Origin: CAVVIG01 sp050249955
Lineage (GTDB): Bacteria > Acidobacteriota > Vicinamibacteria > Vicinamibacterales > CAVVIG01
Reading direction: 5' to 3'
Assembly: GCA_050249955.1 (NCBI GenBank)
Contig: JBFWPN010000001.1
Coordinates: 868,001 to 932,000 of the forward strand
DNA: 64,000 bases
The first letter of the stretch is position 1. Every line of letters begins with the position of its first letter. The position numbers and the translations under genes are program-made. Below the pieces are notes generated by a model. The model was given only the letters and a program-made list of their open reading frames with translations, searched no databases and was not told where the DNA came from. Below are positions 8,930-17,582 of this stretch, one piece after another.

Positions 8930-9964
8930 ATGAACAGGACCCAACAGACCGCACTGGCCGCCGGCGCCGTGGCGCTGGGCGCCGCCCTCCTCAGTCGAGG
9001 TCTTCGAGCCTCACGCCGCATCGACTTCTCCAGGCGCATCGTCGTCATCACCGGCGGGTCGCGCGGCCTTGGACTGGTCATGGCCAGGCAGCTGGTGGCC
9101 GAGGGGGCCCACGTGACGATTGCCGCACGCGACCGGGGTGAGCTGGAGCGGGCGCGGGAGGAGCTGACCGCAGACGGGGCGAGGGTGCACGTCGCGGTGT
9201 GCGACGTGGGCCGGCGCGAGGAGGCAGAGCGACTCATCGAGGAGACCCTGCAGCGGCACGGACGGATCGACCTGCTCGTCAACAACGCCGGCGTGATGAA
9301 AGTGGGGCCGATCGAGCACATGGCACATGCCGATTTCGAGGAGGCCATGGACGTGCACTTCTGGGGTCCGCTGCACACGACGCTGGCAGCGGTCCCGGCC
9401 ATGCGCCGCCAGGGTGGCGGACGGATCGTGAACATCTCGTCGATCGGCGGACGCATCGGTGTGCCGCACCTCGTGCCGTACTGCGCGAGCAAGTTCGCGC
9501 TGGCGGGACTGTCCGATTCGATCCGGGCCGAACTGGCGAAGGACGACATCTTCGTGACGACCGTCTGCCCGGGGATGATGCGGACCGGTTCGCCGTTCAA
9601 CGCCTGGTTCAAGGGGGACCACCGGGCCGAGTTCGCCTGGTTCGCCATCTCCGACTCCATCCCCGTTGCATCCGTCGACGGCCGACGCGCCGCCGCACAG
9701 GTGATCGACGCGGCCAGGCACGGCGATCCGGAGCTGGTGATCACGCTGCCGGCCAAACTGGCGATCATCGCGAATGCCGTCGTGCCGGAGGTGGTGGCCA
9801 GCGTCATGGCCACTGCCAACACCACGGTGCTGCCGGCGCCACGCGACGAGGCCGGCACCGATGCACGCAGCGGGTGGCAGAGCCTTTCGGAGTGGGCCCC
9901 GTCCCGCCTCACGCGGCTGACCGAGCGGGCCGCCAGCGAGAACAACGAGGTGCCTCCGGCCTGA
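8930..9964 (+). CDS. Membrane-anchored short-chain dehydrogenase/reductase
   Basis: Classical SDR fold with cofactor motif TGGSRGLG at 41-48, NNAG at 118-121, and the catalytic Tyr/Lys pair in YCASK (Y184, K188). The first 25 residues form a hydrophobic segment ending in Arg residues, suggesting an N-terminal membrane anchor. The C-terminal extension beyond about 270 also has a hydrophobic stretch (KLAIIANAVVPEVVASVMA). ATG 8930 is taken; a TTG at 8912 is possible. The substrate is unknown, lipid or sterol being typical for anchored SDRs. Confidence 0.85.
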   Translation: MNRTQQTALAAGAVALGAALLSRGLRASRRIDFSRRIVVITGGSRGLGLVMARQLVAEGAHVTIAARDRGELERAREELTADGARVHVAVCDVGRREEAERLIEETLQRHGRIDLLVNNAGVMKVGPIEHMAHADFEEAMDVHFWGPLHTTLAAVPAMRRQGGGRIVNISSIGGRIGVPHLVPYCASKFALAGLSDSIRAELAKDDIFVTTVCPGMMRTGSPFNAWFKGDHRAEFAWFAISDSIPVASVDGRRAAAQVIDAARHGDPELVITLPAKLAIIANAVVPEVVASVMATANTTVLPAPRDEAGTDARSGWQSLSEWAPSRLTRLTERAASENNEVPPA

Positions 9965-9966
9965 CC

Positions 9967-9972
9967 TATACT
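9967..9972 (+). promoter_or_regulatory. TATACT, leaderless spacing
   Basis: A near-consensus -10 lies between the SDR stop (9964) and the permease GTG (9979), with 6 nt in between. No Shine-Dalgarno fits, so the permease mRNA probably begins at or next to the GTG. Confidence 0.5.
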
Positions 9973-9978
9973 CGGCCG

Positions 9979-11301
9979 GTGACTCATCAGTCCCACCGGC
10001 TCCCCCGCACGCTCGGCCTCGGAAGCGCCACCGCAATGGTGATTGGCATCACGATCGGGTCTGGCATCTTCCGCTCCCCCGCCGGCGTGGCGCAGCGCGT
10101 CGAAGACCCGACGCTCTTCATGGCGCTCTGGGTGGTGGGCGGCCTGCTGGCGCTGGCCGGCGCGCTCTCGCTCGCCGAACTGGCCGCGGTCTTTCCGGAG
10201 TCCGGAGGCTACTACGCGTACCTGCGCGAGACCTGGGGCCGGCCCACCGCGTTCCTCTTCGGGTGGACGCAGCTGGTGCTGCTGCGCGCGTCGGCCATCG
10301 GCGGCATTGCGCTGGCATGCGGCCAGTATTCGCTGCGCATGCTCGGCATCGACCCCGTGGCCAACGCCGGCACGGCGCAGCTGGTGTCGGCCGGGGCGAT
10401 CATCATCGCGGCGGGAGCCAACATCATCGGCGCCCGGATCGGCGCCGCCATCGTGAACGCATCGAGCAGTGCGAAGTTCGTGGCGCTGGTCGGCCTGGCG
10501 GTCGTTGCGCTGGCGCTCGGCGGCGCGCATGGCGGCTCCACGGCCAACTTCGCCGCGAGTGCACCGGTCACCGTGAGTGCCTTCGGGCTGGCGCTCGTCA
10601 GCGTGCTGTGGGCGTACGACGGCTGGGGTGACGTCTCGTTCGCGGGCGGCGAAGTGAAGGACCCGCAGAAGACCCTGCCCCGCGCGATCATCGGGGGCAC
10701 CATCGGCGTGGTCATCGCCTACGTGCTGGTGAACCTGGGCTACGTCTACGTGCTGTCCCTGAAGGGTGTCGGGGGCTCCCCGCTGGTGGCGGCCGACACG
10801 ATGACGCGCATCATCGGTCCGGCGGGCGCGGCGCTCGTGTCCATGCTCGTGGCGCTCTCCACCTTCGGCGCACTGAACGCAGACTTCCTCGGCTCGCCCC
10901 GCATCTTCTTTGCGATGGCAGACGACGGGCTGTTCTTCAAGGTGATCGCGCGGGTCCACCCGCGCTTCCAGACGCCGCACGTGGCCATCCTGCTGACGGC
11001 AGTGATGTCAGTCCTGCTGGTGTTCAGTCGCAGCTTCGAGGCGCTGACCGAGACCTTCGTCATCGCCATCTGGCCCTTCTACGGGTTGTGCGTCGCCGGG
11101 GTGTTCCGGCTGCGGCAGCTCCGGCCCGACCTGCCGCGTCCCTACCGGGTGATCGGCTACCCGCTCGTACCGGCCGTGTTCCTGATCGCGGTCTTCGGCT
11201 TCCTGCTGAACGCACTCGTCAGCGAGCCGTTCTCGACGATCGTGACGTTCGCGATCATCCTCGCGGGGTTGCCGGTCTACTGGGTTGCGTTCCGAACCTA
11301 G
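9979..11301 (+). CDS. APC-superfamily amino acid permease
   Basis: A 440-aa transporter with about twelve hydrophobic helices. TM1 carries IGITIGSGIF, the unwound helix motif of the amino acid/polyamine/organocation superfamily, and TM6 includes LWAYDGWGDVSF, typical of the LAT/eukaryotic-like APC branch. The start is GTG 9979; ATG 10036 would cut into TM1. It most likely moves amino acids across the inner membrane; the substrate is not assignable. Confidence 0.88.
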   Translation: MTHQSHRLPRTLGLGSATAMVIGITIGSGIFRSPAGVAQRVEDPTLFMALWVVGGLLALAGALSLAELAAVFPESGGYYAYLRETWGRPTAFLFGWTQLVLLRASAIGGIALACGQYSLRMLGIDPVANAGTAQLVSAGAIIIAAGANIIGARIGAAIVNASSSAKFVALVGLAVVALALGGAHGGSTANFAASAPVTVSAFGLALVSVLWAYDGWGDVSFAGGEVKDPQKTLPRAIIGGTIGVVIAYVLVNLGYVYVLSLKGVGGSPLVAADTMTRIIGPAGAALVSMLVALSTFGALNADFLGSPRIFFAMADDGLFFKVIARVHPRFQTPHVAILLTAVMSVLLVFSRSFEALTETFVIAIWPFYGLCVAGVFRLRQLRPDLPRPYRVIGYPLVPAVFLIAVFGFLLNALVSEPFSTIVTFAIILAGLPVYWVAFRT

Positions 11302-11322
11302 AAGTCAGGAGTCAGAAATCGG
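11302..11322. repeat. Three degenerate 7-bp units after the permease
   Basis: aagtcag, gagtcag and aaatcgg begin immediately after the permease stop codon. Confidence 0.45.
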
Positions 11323-11374
11323 AGAAGAGCGCTTCGACCGTGGCTTCTGGGAGGCAGGGATTCGAAATCGGACC

Positions 11375-12154
11375 CTACAGGTTCGACTTCGACTGGCAGC
11401 CGTCGACGGTGATGCTCGCGCCGCTGACCCAGCTGGCGCGCGGCGACACGAGGAAGGCGACCACGTCGCCGACCTCCTCGACACGCCCGAACCGGCCGAA
11501 CGGCAGTTCACGACGGACGAACTCGGCCATCCCCGCCGGATCCTCCTGCTGGCGCTTGTGCCACGACCCGCCTGGAAACGAGATCGACCCCGGGCACACG
11601 CTGTTCACGCGGATGTTGTCGCGCGCCAGCTGTTGCGCCATCGACTTGGCGAGGCTGATCTCCGCCGCCTTCACGGCGTTGTACGTCATCCGCCCTCCCG
11701 ACTCCCGTCCCCAGATCGACGCAATCATCACAATCGACCCGGCGCCACGACGGCGGATGTGGGGCACGGCGAGGCGCGACAGGCGGATGGCCGGAAACAG
11801 CGTCTGGTCGAACGCCTCCTGCCACTCGGCGTCGACGGTATCGACGATGGTGGAGCCTCGGGCAAGGCCGACATTGTTCACGAGGATGTCCAGCCGGCCG
11901 AAGGTGTCGACCGTCTGCGCCACGACCCGCTCCGCGTCGGCGGCGACCGACACGTCAGCCACGATCGGCAGGATGCCGTCATCCGAACCAGCCACCTCGC
12001 GCAGCGCCGTGGCCGAGGCCATCAGCGTGGCCTCGCCGCGGGCGCAGATCGCCACGCGGCACCCTTCCGCCACCAGCGCGCGCGCACTCGCGAACCCAAG
12101 CCCACGGCTGCCGCCGGTGACAATCGCTACCTTGTCAGACAGGTCAAGATTCAT
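11375..12154 (-). CDS. Short-chain dehydrogenase/reductase (FabG-like)
   Basis: A 259-aa classical SDR: TGGSRGLG at 13-20, NNVG at 93-96 (usual NNAG), catalytic Ser146, Tyr158 and Lys162, and the C-terminal WVSGASITVDGG-like end of 3-oxoacyl reductase relatives. A TACAAT box ends 7 nt before the ATG with no Shine-Dalgarno, suggesting a leaderless mRNA. It is convergent with the permease gene. The substrate is unknown. Confidence 0.88.
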   Translation of the reverse strand: MNLDLSDKVAIVTGGSRGLGFASARALVAEGCRVAICARGEATLMASATALREVAGSDDGILPIVADVSVAADAERVVAQTVDTFGRLDILVNNVGLARGSTIVDTVDAEWQEAFDQTLFPAIRLSRLAVPHIRRRGAGSIVMIASIWGRESGGRMTYNAVKAAEISLAKSMAQQLARDNIRVNSVCPGSISFPGGSWHKRQQEDPAGMAEFVRRELPFGRFGRVEEVGDVVAFLVSPRASWVSGASITVDGCQSKSNL

Positions 12155-12161
12155 GCGGAAG

Positions 12162-12167
12162 ATTGTA
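12162..12167 (-). promoter_or_regulatory. TACAAT, leaderless spacing
   Basis: Reading on the minus strand, TACAAT then 7 nt (cttccgc) then ATG 12154. Confidence 0.5.
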
Positions 12168-12184
12168 CAGGGGCCGGACAGACC

Positions 12185-12234
12185 GATTGCAGATTGGAGA
12201 TTGCTGATTGCTGATTTGAATTCTGAGTTCTGAC
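12185..12234. repeat. Heptad repeats GATTGNN x5 and TTCTGAN x2
   Basis: gattgca, gattgga, gattgct, gattgct and gatttga are contiguous at 12185-12219. After one base come ttctgag and ttctgac. This is the clearest of the 7-bp-period arrays. Confidence 0.8.
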
Positions 12235-12260
12235 GTCTAGGCTCTCACGTCGGAACGCAC

Positions 12261-13115
12261 TTATCTGCCCGTGAGGTCGTTCAGCGACCAGTCGAACGGC
12301 AGGTACTCCATCCGGAAGGAGTTCCGCTTGAGGAGGTCCTGCTCCGCCGTCAGCATCTTCGGATCGATGAATGCCAGCACGGCCCGTTCCACCGGACTTC
12401 GGCTGGCGAACCCGGTCCGCGCCTTGTCGGCGTAGGCGGCAATGAACTGATCCCGCCGCCACGAGAAGATCGAGCTGACCCGCATCACGTCCTGCGCGGT
12501 GTCCACCTGCACGCAGTGGCTGCGGCTCGCGCACTCGGCGGCGTTCTCGGCCAGCTGCTGCTCGAGCTTCTCAGGCGTGTAGGCCTCGCTGCGGAGGCGG
12601 CCGCTGCCCACGGCGCCGCGACCGAGCGCGAAGAACAGGCGTGGGTCGTGGAACGACGGCAGCACGGTCTGCTCGATCTGGTCGAGCGTGAGGGTCCGCC
12701 CAGCGAGACGGTGCGGCTGCCGCTCGAAGGCACCGGGAATCTGCCGGATGCTCCCCGGCGGGTACTCCCGCGAGCGCTGCGCGATCGGATAGTGCTCCAC
12801 GACCGTCTGGAGGACGATGGCGTTGTATCCGTTGATCCAGAAGGCGGCCTGCTCCTGCGGCGATGCAGACCCGAGCTGCGCGTTCGCAAGCGAGGCGACG
12901 TACCCATCGAGCCGCGCCCGTTCAGCCTTGAGCGCGCGGTAGTAGACGAAGCCGTCGCGCACGTTCATGTCGAGCATCTGGTCGAGCACCTCGCGCCGCG
13001 GGTCGGCCCCGCCGGCCTGGGCCGCGGGCGTCAGGCCCGCAAGCGCCACGGCCAGCAGCACAACCGGGAGCTGAATCCGCCAGTCCAGCCTGATGCGACT
13101 CGTCGAGATCTGCAC
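12261..13115 (-). CDS. Secreted DUF547-domain protein
   Basis: A 284-aa protein with a signal peptide (RIQLPVVLLAVALAG, ending in AQA near residue 33), then a DUF547 domain marked by AAFWINGYNAIVLQTV and a later FALGRGAVGSGRL segment. DUF547 proteins are exported; their function is unknown, with a papain-like fold proposed for the family. GTG 13115 is selected because GGAGG precedes it by 6 nt and it places the signal peptide at the N terminus, although the frame stays open further upstream. Confidence 0.82.
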   Translation of the reverse strand: MQISTSRIRLDWRIQLPVVLLAVALAGLTPAAQAGGADPRREVLDQMLDMNVRDGFVYYRALKAERARLDGYVASLANAQLGSASPQEQAAFWINGYNAIVLQTVVEHYPIAQRSREYPPGSIRQIPGAFERQPHRLAGRTLTLDQIEQTVLPSFHDPRLFFALGRGAVGSGRLRSEAYTPEKLEQQLAENAAECASRSHCVQVDTAQDVMRVSSIFSWRRDQFIAAYADKARTGFASRSPVERAVLAFIDPKMLTAEQDLLKRNSFRMEYLPFDWSLNDLTGR

Positions 13116-13164
13116 GCGTGTCCTCCGTTGCTGTCGAGCCAGGGCGATCCCCGGCTCCCGTGAT

Positions 13165-13980
13165 CTAGAGACGATCGAGGAAGCCCAGAAGTGCGGCGTT
13201 GAAGGCGGCCGGCTGCTCCAGGCTGGCCAGGTGCCCGGCCTGCGGAAGCCGAGCAAGGTGCGCGCCCGGAATGGCCGATGCCATGGTCGAGCTCAGGGCG
13301 GGCGGCGTGAGCGTGTCCTCCTCGCCCACGATCACCAGGGTGGGCACCGTGACAACGGAGAGCAGCGGTGTCGAGTCTTCCCGCCCCGCCATCGCCCGCA
13401 GTGCCGCCTGCACCGCGCCGGGCTGGTTCGCCGCAATCATCGTCCGCAGCCATGCCTCGACCTTCGGCTGCGTCCTCATCGTCGTCTGGCCCAGGAGCTT
13501 CGGCACCATCTCGTCGGCCACTGCGGCGACGCCGTCCGTGGCGACCACGCCGATCAGGCGGGCACGATTGGCCCGCGCCTCCGGGGCGTCGGCATCGGCC
13601 CTGGTGTCGGCGAGGACGAGTCCGCGGAACAGGTCTGGCGCCTGGCGATAGAGCGCCAGCGCCACGTAGCCTCCCATCGACAGCCCGCCGATCACCGCGG
13701 GCTTCAGGGAGAGCGTCTCGATCAGGTCGGCGACGTCGCGGGCGTAGTCGTCGATGGTCTCGGCGTGCACGTCGTCAGGGGTGGTGCAGTCGAACCCGCG
13801 GAACTGCGGCATGATGACCCGCCAGCCGGAGCTGGCCAGATCGTGCTGCGGCTCCCACATGCGGGCACCGATCGGAAAGGCATGCAGCAGGATGAGCGTC
13901 CCGCGAATCGGACGGTCTGGCGGCCATCCGTATGCGTGCGGGTGCGCCTCGAGATACCGGAGGCGTGAGCAGGACGGCAT
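13165..13980 (-). CDS. Alpha/beta hydrolase
   Basis: A 271-aa alpha/beta-hydrolase-fold protein with oxyanion motif LLHAFPIG (31-38), nucleophile Ser101 in GLSMGG, acid in VGEEDTLTPP and His in AGHLASLE. It is close to small esterase/3-oxoadipate enol-lactonase-like enzymes, but substrate assignment is not possible. Start ATG 13980 has a CAGAAT box 6 nt upstream, another leaderless-type arrangement. Confidence 0.88.
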   Translation of the reverse strand: MPSCSRLRYLEAHPHAYGWPPDRPIRGTLILLHAFPIGARMWEPQHDLASSGWRVIMPQFRGFDCTTPDDVHAETIDDYARDVADLIETLSLKPAVIGGLSMGGYVALALYRQAPDLFRGLVLADTRADADAPEARANRARLIGVVATDGVAAVADEMVPKLLGQTTMRTQPKVEAWLRTMIAANQPGAVQAALRAMAGREDSTPLLSVVTVPTLVIVGEEDTLTPPALSSTMASAIPGAHLARLPQAGHLASLEQPAAFNAALLGFLDRL

Positions 13981-13986
13981 GGCCCC

Positions 13987-13992
13987 ATTCTG
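13987..13992 (-). promoter_or_regulatory. CAGAAT, leaderless spacing
   Basis: On the minus strand CAGAAT ends 6 nt before ATG 13980. Confidence 0.35.
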
Positions 13993-14032
13993 ACGCACCC
14001 GCCGTGGTGCGGACGTGTGCAAATATTAGGGC

Positions 14033-14374
14033 GTGCTGACGCTGGCGTCTCTGGGGATGTTCGCCTACGGAACCTACTCGGCCATCTGGGTGGTGGTCGA
14101 TCTCATCCAGGGCGCGCGCATCGAGTGGTGGGCGGAGGCGCTCATTCTCGTCTTCGGACTGCTCCTCGTGCTGGCAGCGGCGTTCGTACGCGTACGGCTG
14201 CCGGGCGGGCTCGCGGTCGCCATTGGCGCCATGCTCGCGCTGCAGGCGCTCGAGGTGCACACGGCCGCGCACCTCGAGTCCGGCCTCACGCCGCAGGTGG
14301 GCCGTGCCGTGCTCGCCTTCTTCCTCGTCGGCAGCGCGCTGGCCGACGATGGGAAGCGGCGGCAGGCACGGTGA
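14033..14374 (+). CDS. Small membrane protein, unknown function
   Basis: 113 aa starting at GTG, with three predicted hydrophobic spans (LASLGMFAYGTYSAIWVVVD, ALILVFGLLLVLAAAFV, LAVAIGAMLALQAL) and a fourth weaker one near the C terminus. It is divergent from the alpha/beta hydrolase, sharing a 52-bp spacer. No family is recognised. Its reality rests on the hydrophobic pattern and codon use. Confidence 0.6.
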   Translation: MLTLASLGMFAYGTYSAIWVVVDLIQGARIEWWAEALILVFGLLLVLAAAFVRVRLPGGLAVAIGAMLALQALEVHTAAHLESGLTPQVGRAVLAFFLVGSALADDGKRRQAR

Positions 14375-14378
14375 AGGA

Positions 14379-14963
14379 CTACTGGCCCGGGGTGCCGCGG
14401 CCGGCCTGCGCTGCGGTGGCCCGCTCCGTGGACGGGGGCACCATGCCCTTGGCGCGCATGTAGACCGCGCCGGTCCCGTACATCTCGTTGCTGTGGGTCA
14501 CCACGTTGCCGAGGAGCGCCCCCCGCGCCACCTCACCCTGGCCCTGCTTGACCAGTTCCGTCAGGTTCTGCTCGGTGACGGCCGCGAACGCCTTGTCACA
14601 GAGCGCGAAGGAATCGGCCAGGGCCTTCTGGAACTCGGCCTTGGTCTTCAGTTCCTGCTCGAGGTTGTGCCCCTGGTTCGGGTTGGGCTGGCCGAGGGCG
14701 GCCGCGCACGAGCCGAACTGCGCGTTCGCCACGTGCCCGAAGAGCTGGCCATAGGTGCGGAGTTCAGCGGCCGGGCCCGGCTTGAAGGCAAAGTCGGCCT
14801 CGGGCATCTTGGACGCCATCTCGGTCAGGTTCTGCTTGACCGTGTTGTACGCACGATTGAGGTTGGACGACACCGTCCACTGCTGGCCCGCGGGCGGTGC
14901 CTGGGCATAGGACGGACCGGCGACACCGAACACGGCGACCACGGCAAGAACGACACGCTTCAT
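14379..14963 (-). CDS. Secreted DinB-like protein
   Basis: A 194-aa protein with a signal peptide (MKRVVLAVVAVFGVAGPSYA). The four-helix DinB/YfiT-like pattern has metal-ligand His candidates in LFGHVANAQF and VVTHSNEM. DinB-fold proteins are metal-binding, often thiol-transferase-like enzymes; exported versions are common in Acidobacteriota. The start ATG 14963 has GAGGAGA upstream. It is convergent with the small membrane protein, 4 bp apart. Confidence 0.8.
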   Translation of the reverse strand: MKRVVLAVVAVFGVAGPSYAQAPPAGQQWTVSSNLNRAYNTVKQNLTEMASKMPEADFAFKPGPAAELRTYGQLFGHVANAQFGSCAAALGQPNPNQGHNLEQELKTKAEFQKALADSFALCDKAFAAVTEQNLTELVKQGQGEVARGALLGNVVTHSNEMYGTGAVYMRAKGMVPPSTERATAAQAGRGTPGQ

Positions 14964-15010
14964 CTGCACTCTCCTCGGTAAGGGGACGAACAGCTCAAGG
15001 ACGTTAGCAC

Positions 15011-15301
15011 ATGACCTTCGACGAGTTTCAGGCCGCCGCCCGCCAGGATACCGAGCCAGACCTGTCGCCGCTCCTGCGCGCGCTGTGGCACGACGCCCGC
15101 GGCCGATGGGACCGGGCCCACAGCCTGGCCCAGGACGTGGAGACGCGCGACGGCGCCTGGGTCCATGCCTACCTCCACAGGCGCGAGGGGGACCTGGGGA
15201 ACGCCGGCTACTGGTACCGGCGCGCCGGCCGGCCCGTGTGCACGGCGGACCTGACGGACGAGTGGGCCGACATTGCCCGCGCCCTGCTCGGGGCCTGCTG
15301 A
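15011..15301 (+). CDS. Conserved hypothetical protein, 96 aa
   Basis: A soluble, Trp-rich, acidic protein with the motif RWDRAHSLAQDVETRDGAW and WYRRAGRP. I recognise the pattern as a recurring small hypothetical in soil bacteria but know no function. It is divergent from the DinB-like gene. Confidence 0.65.
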   Translation: MTFDEFQAAARQDTEPDLSPLLRALWHDARGRWDRAHSLAQDVETRDGAWVHAYLHRREGDLGNAGYWYRRAGRPVCTADLTDEWADIARALLGAC

Positions 15302-15344
15302 CGGGGCGGAACGCCTTCGCGGGTCCGGCGCGGCCGGGCAGGTG

Positions 15345-15350
15345 TAGAGT
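15345..15350 (+). promoter_or_regulatory. TAGAGT upstream of DUF411 gene
   Basis: TAGAGT ends 7 nt before ATG 15358. A GGAGAG also fits as a close Shine-Dalgarno, so leaderless use is not certain here. Confidence 0.3.
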
Positions 15351-15357
15351 GGAGAGC

Positions 15358-15837
15358 ATGAGCATCCAGAAGCCAGACACCATCTCACGCCGGTCGCTGC
15401 TCGGGCTCGCCGTGGCTGCGGCGCTGCCGTGGGTTTCCGGAATCCGCCTCGCGGCGCAGGCGAAGCCGCAGATGACCGTCTACAAGTCTTCCACCTGCGG
15501 GTGCTGCTCGAAGTGGGTGGAACACATGCAGGCCAACGGCTTCGACGTGAAGGCCATCGACGTCGACGACCTGGACAAGGTGAAGCGCGAGCGCGGAGTG
15601 CCGCGCGCAGCCGAGTCGTGCCACACCGGCATCGTGAACGGCTACCTCGTGGAAGGCCACGTGCCCGCGGCCGCCGTGAAGAAGATGCTGGCAGAGAAGC
15701 CGGCGTTTGCCGGCATTGCGGTGCCCGGCATGCCCATCGGGTCGCCCGGCATGGAGGTGCCGAGCGGACAGAAGGACCGGTTCGACGTCGTCTCGTTCGA
15801 CAAGGCCGGCAAGCTCACCGTCTACGTCAAGGGCTGA
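15358..15837 (+). CDS. Tat-exported DUF411 metal-binding protein
   Basis: 159 aa. The N terminus has a twin-arginine signal (SRRSLLGLAVAAALPW). The DUF411 domain begins at MTVYKSSTCGCCSKWVEHM, whose Cys cluster resembles a thioredoxin-like CxxC site. Later His and Cys residues (SCHTGIVNGYLVEGHVP) are typical of the family. DUF411 proteins are periplasmic and often lie in copper-related loci, though no other copper gene is seen here. Confidence 0.85.
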   Translation: MSIQKPDTISRRSLLGLAVAAALPWVSGIRLAAQAKPQMTVYKSSTCGCCSKWVEHMQANGFDVKAIDVDDLDKVKRERGVPRAAESCHTGIVNGYLVEGHVPAAAVKKMLAEKPAFAGIAVPGMPIGSPGMEVPSGQKDRFDVVSFDKAGKLTVYVKG

Positions 15838-15937
15838 ACGCCGATCGGCAGCGCGCGGATATCGCCCCCAGACGCCACGGCCCACGTTCGTGGCAGGGGA
15901 AACGTATCCGCGTGCGGCCGGTGACGTCCCCACCCAC

Positions 15938-16783
15938 GTGACTCCCGCCCCGCTCGCCTGCTCCGTCCGCGACTGCCACGAACCGCTCCAGCGTGCTGGC
16001 CGCGCCTGGGTATGCGCCAGCGGCCATTCCTACGACATCGCCCGCAGCGGCTACGTGAATCTGCTGCAGCCGCAGGACCGGCGGTCGCCCGACGCCGGCG
16101 ACTCGCGCGAGGCGGTCGAGGCGCGGGCAACCCTGCTCGCACAGGGCGCCGGCCGCGCCGCCATCGAAGCCGTCGTCGGTCAGGCGCAGGCATTGGGAAT
16201 CGCGGGCACGGCGGTCGTCCTCGAGCTGGGCTCGGGCTCTGGCGAAACGCTGGCGCGGCTCGCGGAAGTGATGCCGGTCCAGGGTGTGGGACTGGACCTG
16301 TCTGCCGCGGCCGCGGCCTTCGCGGCACGCCGCTACCCTGGACAGACGTGGATTGTCGCGAACGCCGACCGCCGGCTGCCCCTGCTCGATCACAGCGTGC
16401 ACCTCGTCGTCTCCGTGCACGCGAGGCGCAACCCCTCCGAGTGCCAGCGGGTGCTGGTGCCTGGCGGCTACCTGATCGTGGCGGTGCCGGCAGCCGACGA
16501 TCTCATCGAACTCCGCGAGGCGGTGCAGGGCGAAGGGGTCCCGCGCGAGCGCGTGAGCGGGGTCGTGGCCGAGCACGGCGCGTGCTTCGAGGAGGTGACG
16601 AGGTCCGAGGCCCGGCAGCAGCTGACGCTCGGGCGGGACTCGCTGCTGCAGTTGCTGCGCGGCACCTACCGCGGCGTGCGCCAGAGCGAGAGCCGTCGCG
16701 TGGACGCGCTCGACCGGCTCACCGTCACGCTCGCCTCGGACCTCGTCCTGTTGCGCGCCCGGCCCGCGAGCCCCTCGTCGTAG
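15938..16783 (+). CDS. RlmA-like rRNA (guanine-N1)-methyltransferase
   Basis: A 281-aa SAM-dependent methyltransferase with the RlmA layout: an N-terminal zinc-finger-like motif (C8, C13, C26, H30), the hallmark SYDIARSGYVNLLQPQ, then the Rossmann SAM motif VLELGSGSG near residue 90. E. coli RlmA methylates G745 of 23S rRNA and Gram-positive TlrB G748; which base is modified here is not inferable. The start is GTG 15938, the only start codon that keeps the zinc finger at the N terminus. Its stop lies 14 bp from the left end of the transposon. Confidence 0.82.
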   Translation: MTPAPLACSVRDCHEPLQRAGRAWVCASGHSYDIARSGYVNLLQPQDRRSPDAGDSREAVEARATLLAQGAGRAAIEAVVGQAQALGIAGTAVVLELGSGSGETLARLAEVMPVQGVGLDLSAAAAAFAARRYPGQTWIVANADRRLPLLDHSVHLVVSVHARRNPSECQRVLVPGGYLIVAVPAADDLIELREAVQGEGVPRERVSGVVAEHGACFEEVTRSEARQQLTLGRDSLLQLLRGTYRGVRQSESRRVDALDRLTVTLASDLVLLRARPASPSS

Positions 16784-16789
16784 GGCCCG

Positions 16790-16797
16790 GCTTCAGC
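16790..16797. repeat. 8-bp target-site duplication, left copy
   Basis: GCTTCAGC, repeated exactly at 20126-20133, directly abuts the left inverted repeat. Confidence 0.9.
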
Positions 16798-16822
16798 GGT
16801 AACTATTTACTTCGCTGACCAA
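16798..16822 (+). repeat. Left terminal inverted repeat
   Basis: Begins GGTAACTATTTACTT and includes CTGACCAA, pairing with 20101-20125. Confidence 0.88.
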
Positions 16823-16864
16823 CGACTGTTAAGCTCAGCGGCCTCTACCCAGACGGAGGCCACA

Positions 16865-17173
16865 ATGAGCGCAGCGGTGTTGAAAGATGCGATCCGGAAC
16901 AAGCTTCAGGTTACAGCCCACTACCAGGGACATCCTCGCGAGTTCTGCCCTCACGCGATTGGCTGGAAGGGTGACTCGTACCACGTCATCGGCTATCAGT
17001 TCGGCGGCTCCAGCTCAAAGGGTTTACCTCCGGGCGGAGAATGGCGTTGCTTCGTGGTCGCAGGCTTGTCGAACGTGACCGCAAAAGCAGGCGCGTGGCA
17101 CACGGGTACCAGTCACACCAGGCCAATGACTTGTATCGACCGCGAGAGAATCGAGGTCGAGGTGGCCTACTAG
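16865..17173 (+). CDS. Passenger gene: conserved hypothetical, 102 aa
   Basis: A small soluble protein whose N-terminal AIRNKLQVTAHYQGHPREF followed by CPHAIGWKGD resembles a family of short hypotheticals (WYL-like first strand) with YQFGG and WRCF motifs, all present here. The function is unknown. GGAGG precedes the ATG by 6 nt. Its TAG stop shares the bases CTAG with the stop of the convergent gene at 17170. It is the first cargo gene inside the left inverted repeat. Confidence 0.75.
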   Translation: MSAAVLKDAIRNKLQVTAHYQGHPREFCPHAIGWKGDSYHVIGYQFGGSSSKGLPPGGEWRCFVVAGLSNVTAKAGAWHTGTSHTRPMTCIDRERIEVEVAY

Positions 17174-17418
17174 CCTTTGCTTGACGGCTCAGGCGCGAAC
17201 TTCTCGGCCGCATATTCATCGGCCCTGTCCTTCGCGTCTGGGCCAAAGAAGCTGGCCGAATACACCTCACCTCCGGAGAGATCGATGGCCTCGACTGTCC
17301 AAGCCTCTGGCCGGTCGCCCGTTTTCACGATCTCTGGCTGAAACGGAAGCTTCGTCATGCCTCGACGAGTAGCAAAAAGCGCCACTTCATCCGCTGGTCC
17401 GGCAGTCAAATTCGACAT
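17170..17418 (-). CDS. Passenger gene: small hypothetical, 82 aa
   Basis: An 82-aa soluble protein, the only cargo gene on the same strand as the transposase. ATG 17418 follows a strong AGGAGAGG site, so this start is well supported over longer open-frame options. The sequence (PEAWTVEAIDLSGGEVYSA then FFGPDAKDRADEYA) looks like a short alpha/beta protein. I do not recognise the family. It is tail-to-tail with the preceding gene. Confidence 0.65.
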   Translation of the reverse strand: MSNLTAGPADEVALFATRRGMTKLPFQPEIVKTGDRPEAWTVEAIDLSGGEVYSASFFGPDAKDRADEYAAEKFAPEPSSKG

Positions 17419-17582
17419 GGCAGTCCTCTCCTGTTGAGCGTAGAATCGCCCGAGAGGAATACAGGCAGGTTGTAAGGGCGTCTCGCTGTCAGGCTTGGCG
17501 GCGCGATTGCGAGCGCATCCTTCGAGGGCGGAGCTTTGTGGCTCCAGAGACAGTTTAGCATCTTCCCTTGAAGGAACAGAAA

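Noticed and set aside
11341..11375. tRNA-like GGGATTCGAAATCGGACCC string
   Set aside because: It resembles a T-arm but no acceptor, D or anticodon arm can be placed around it.
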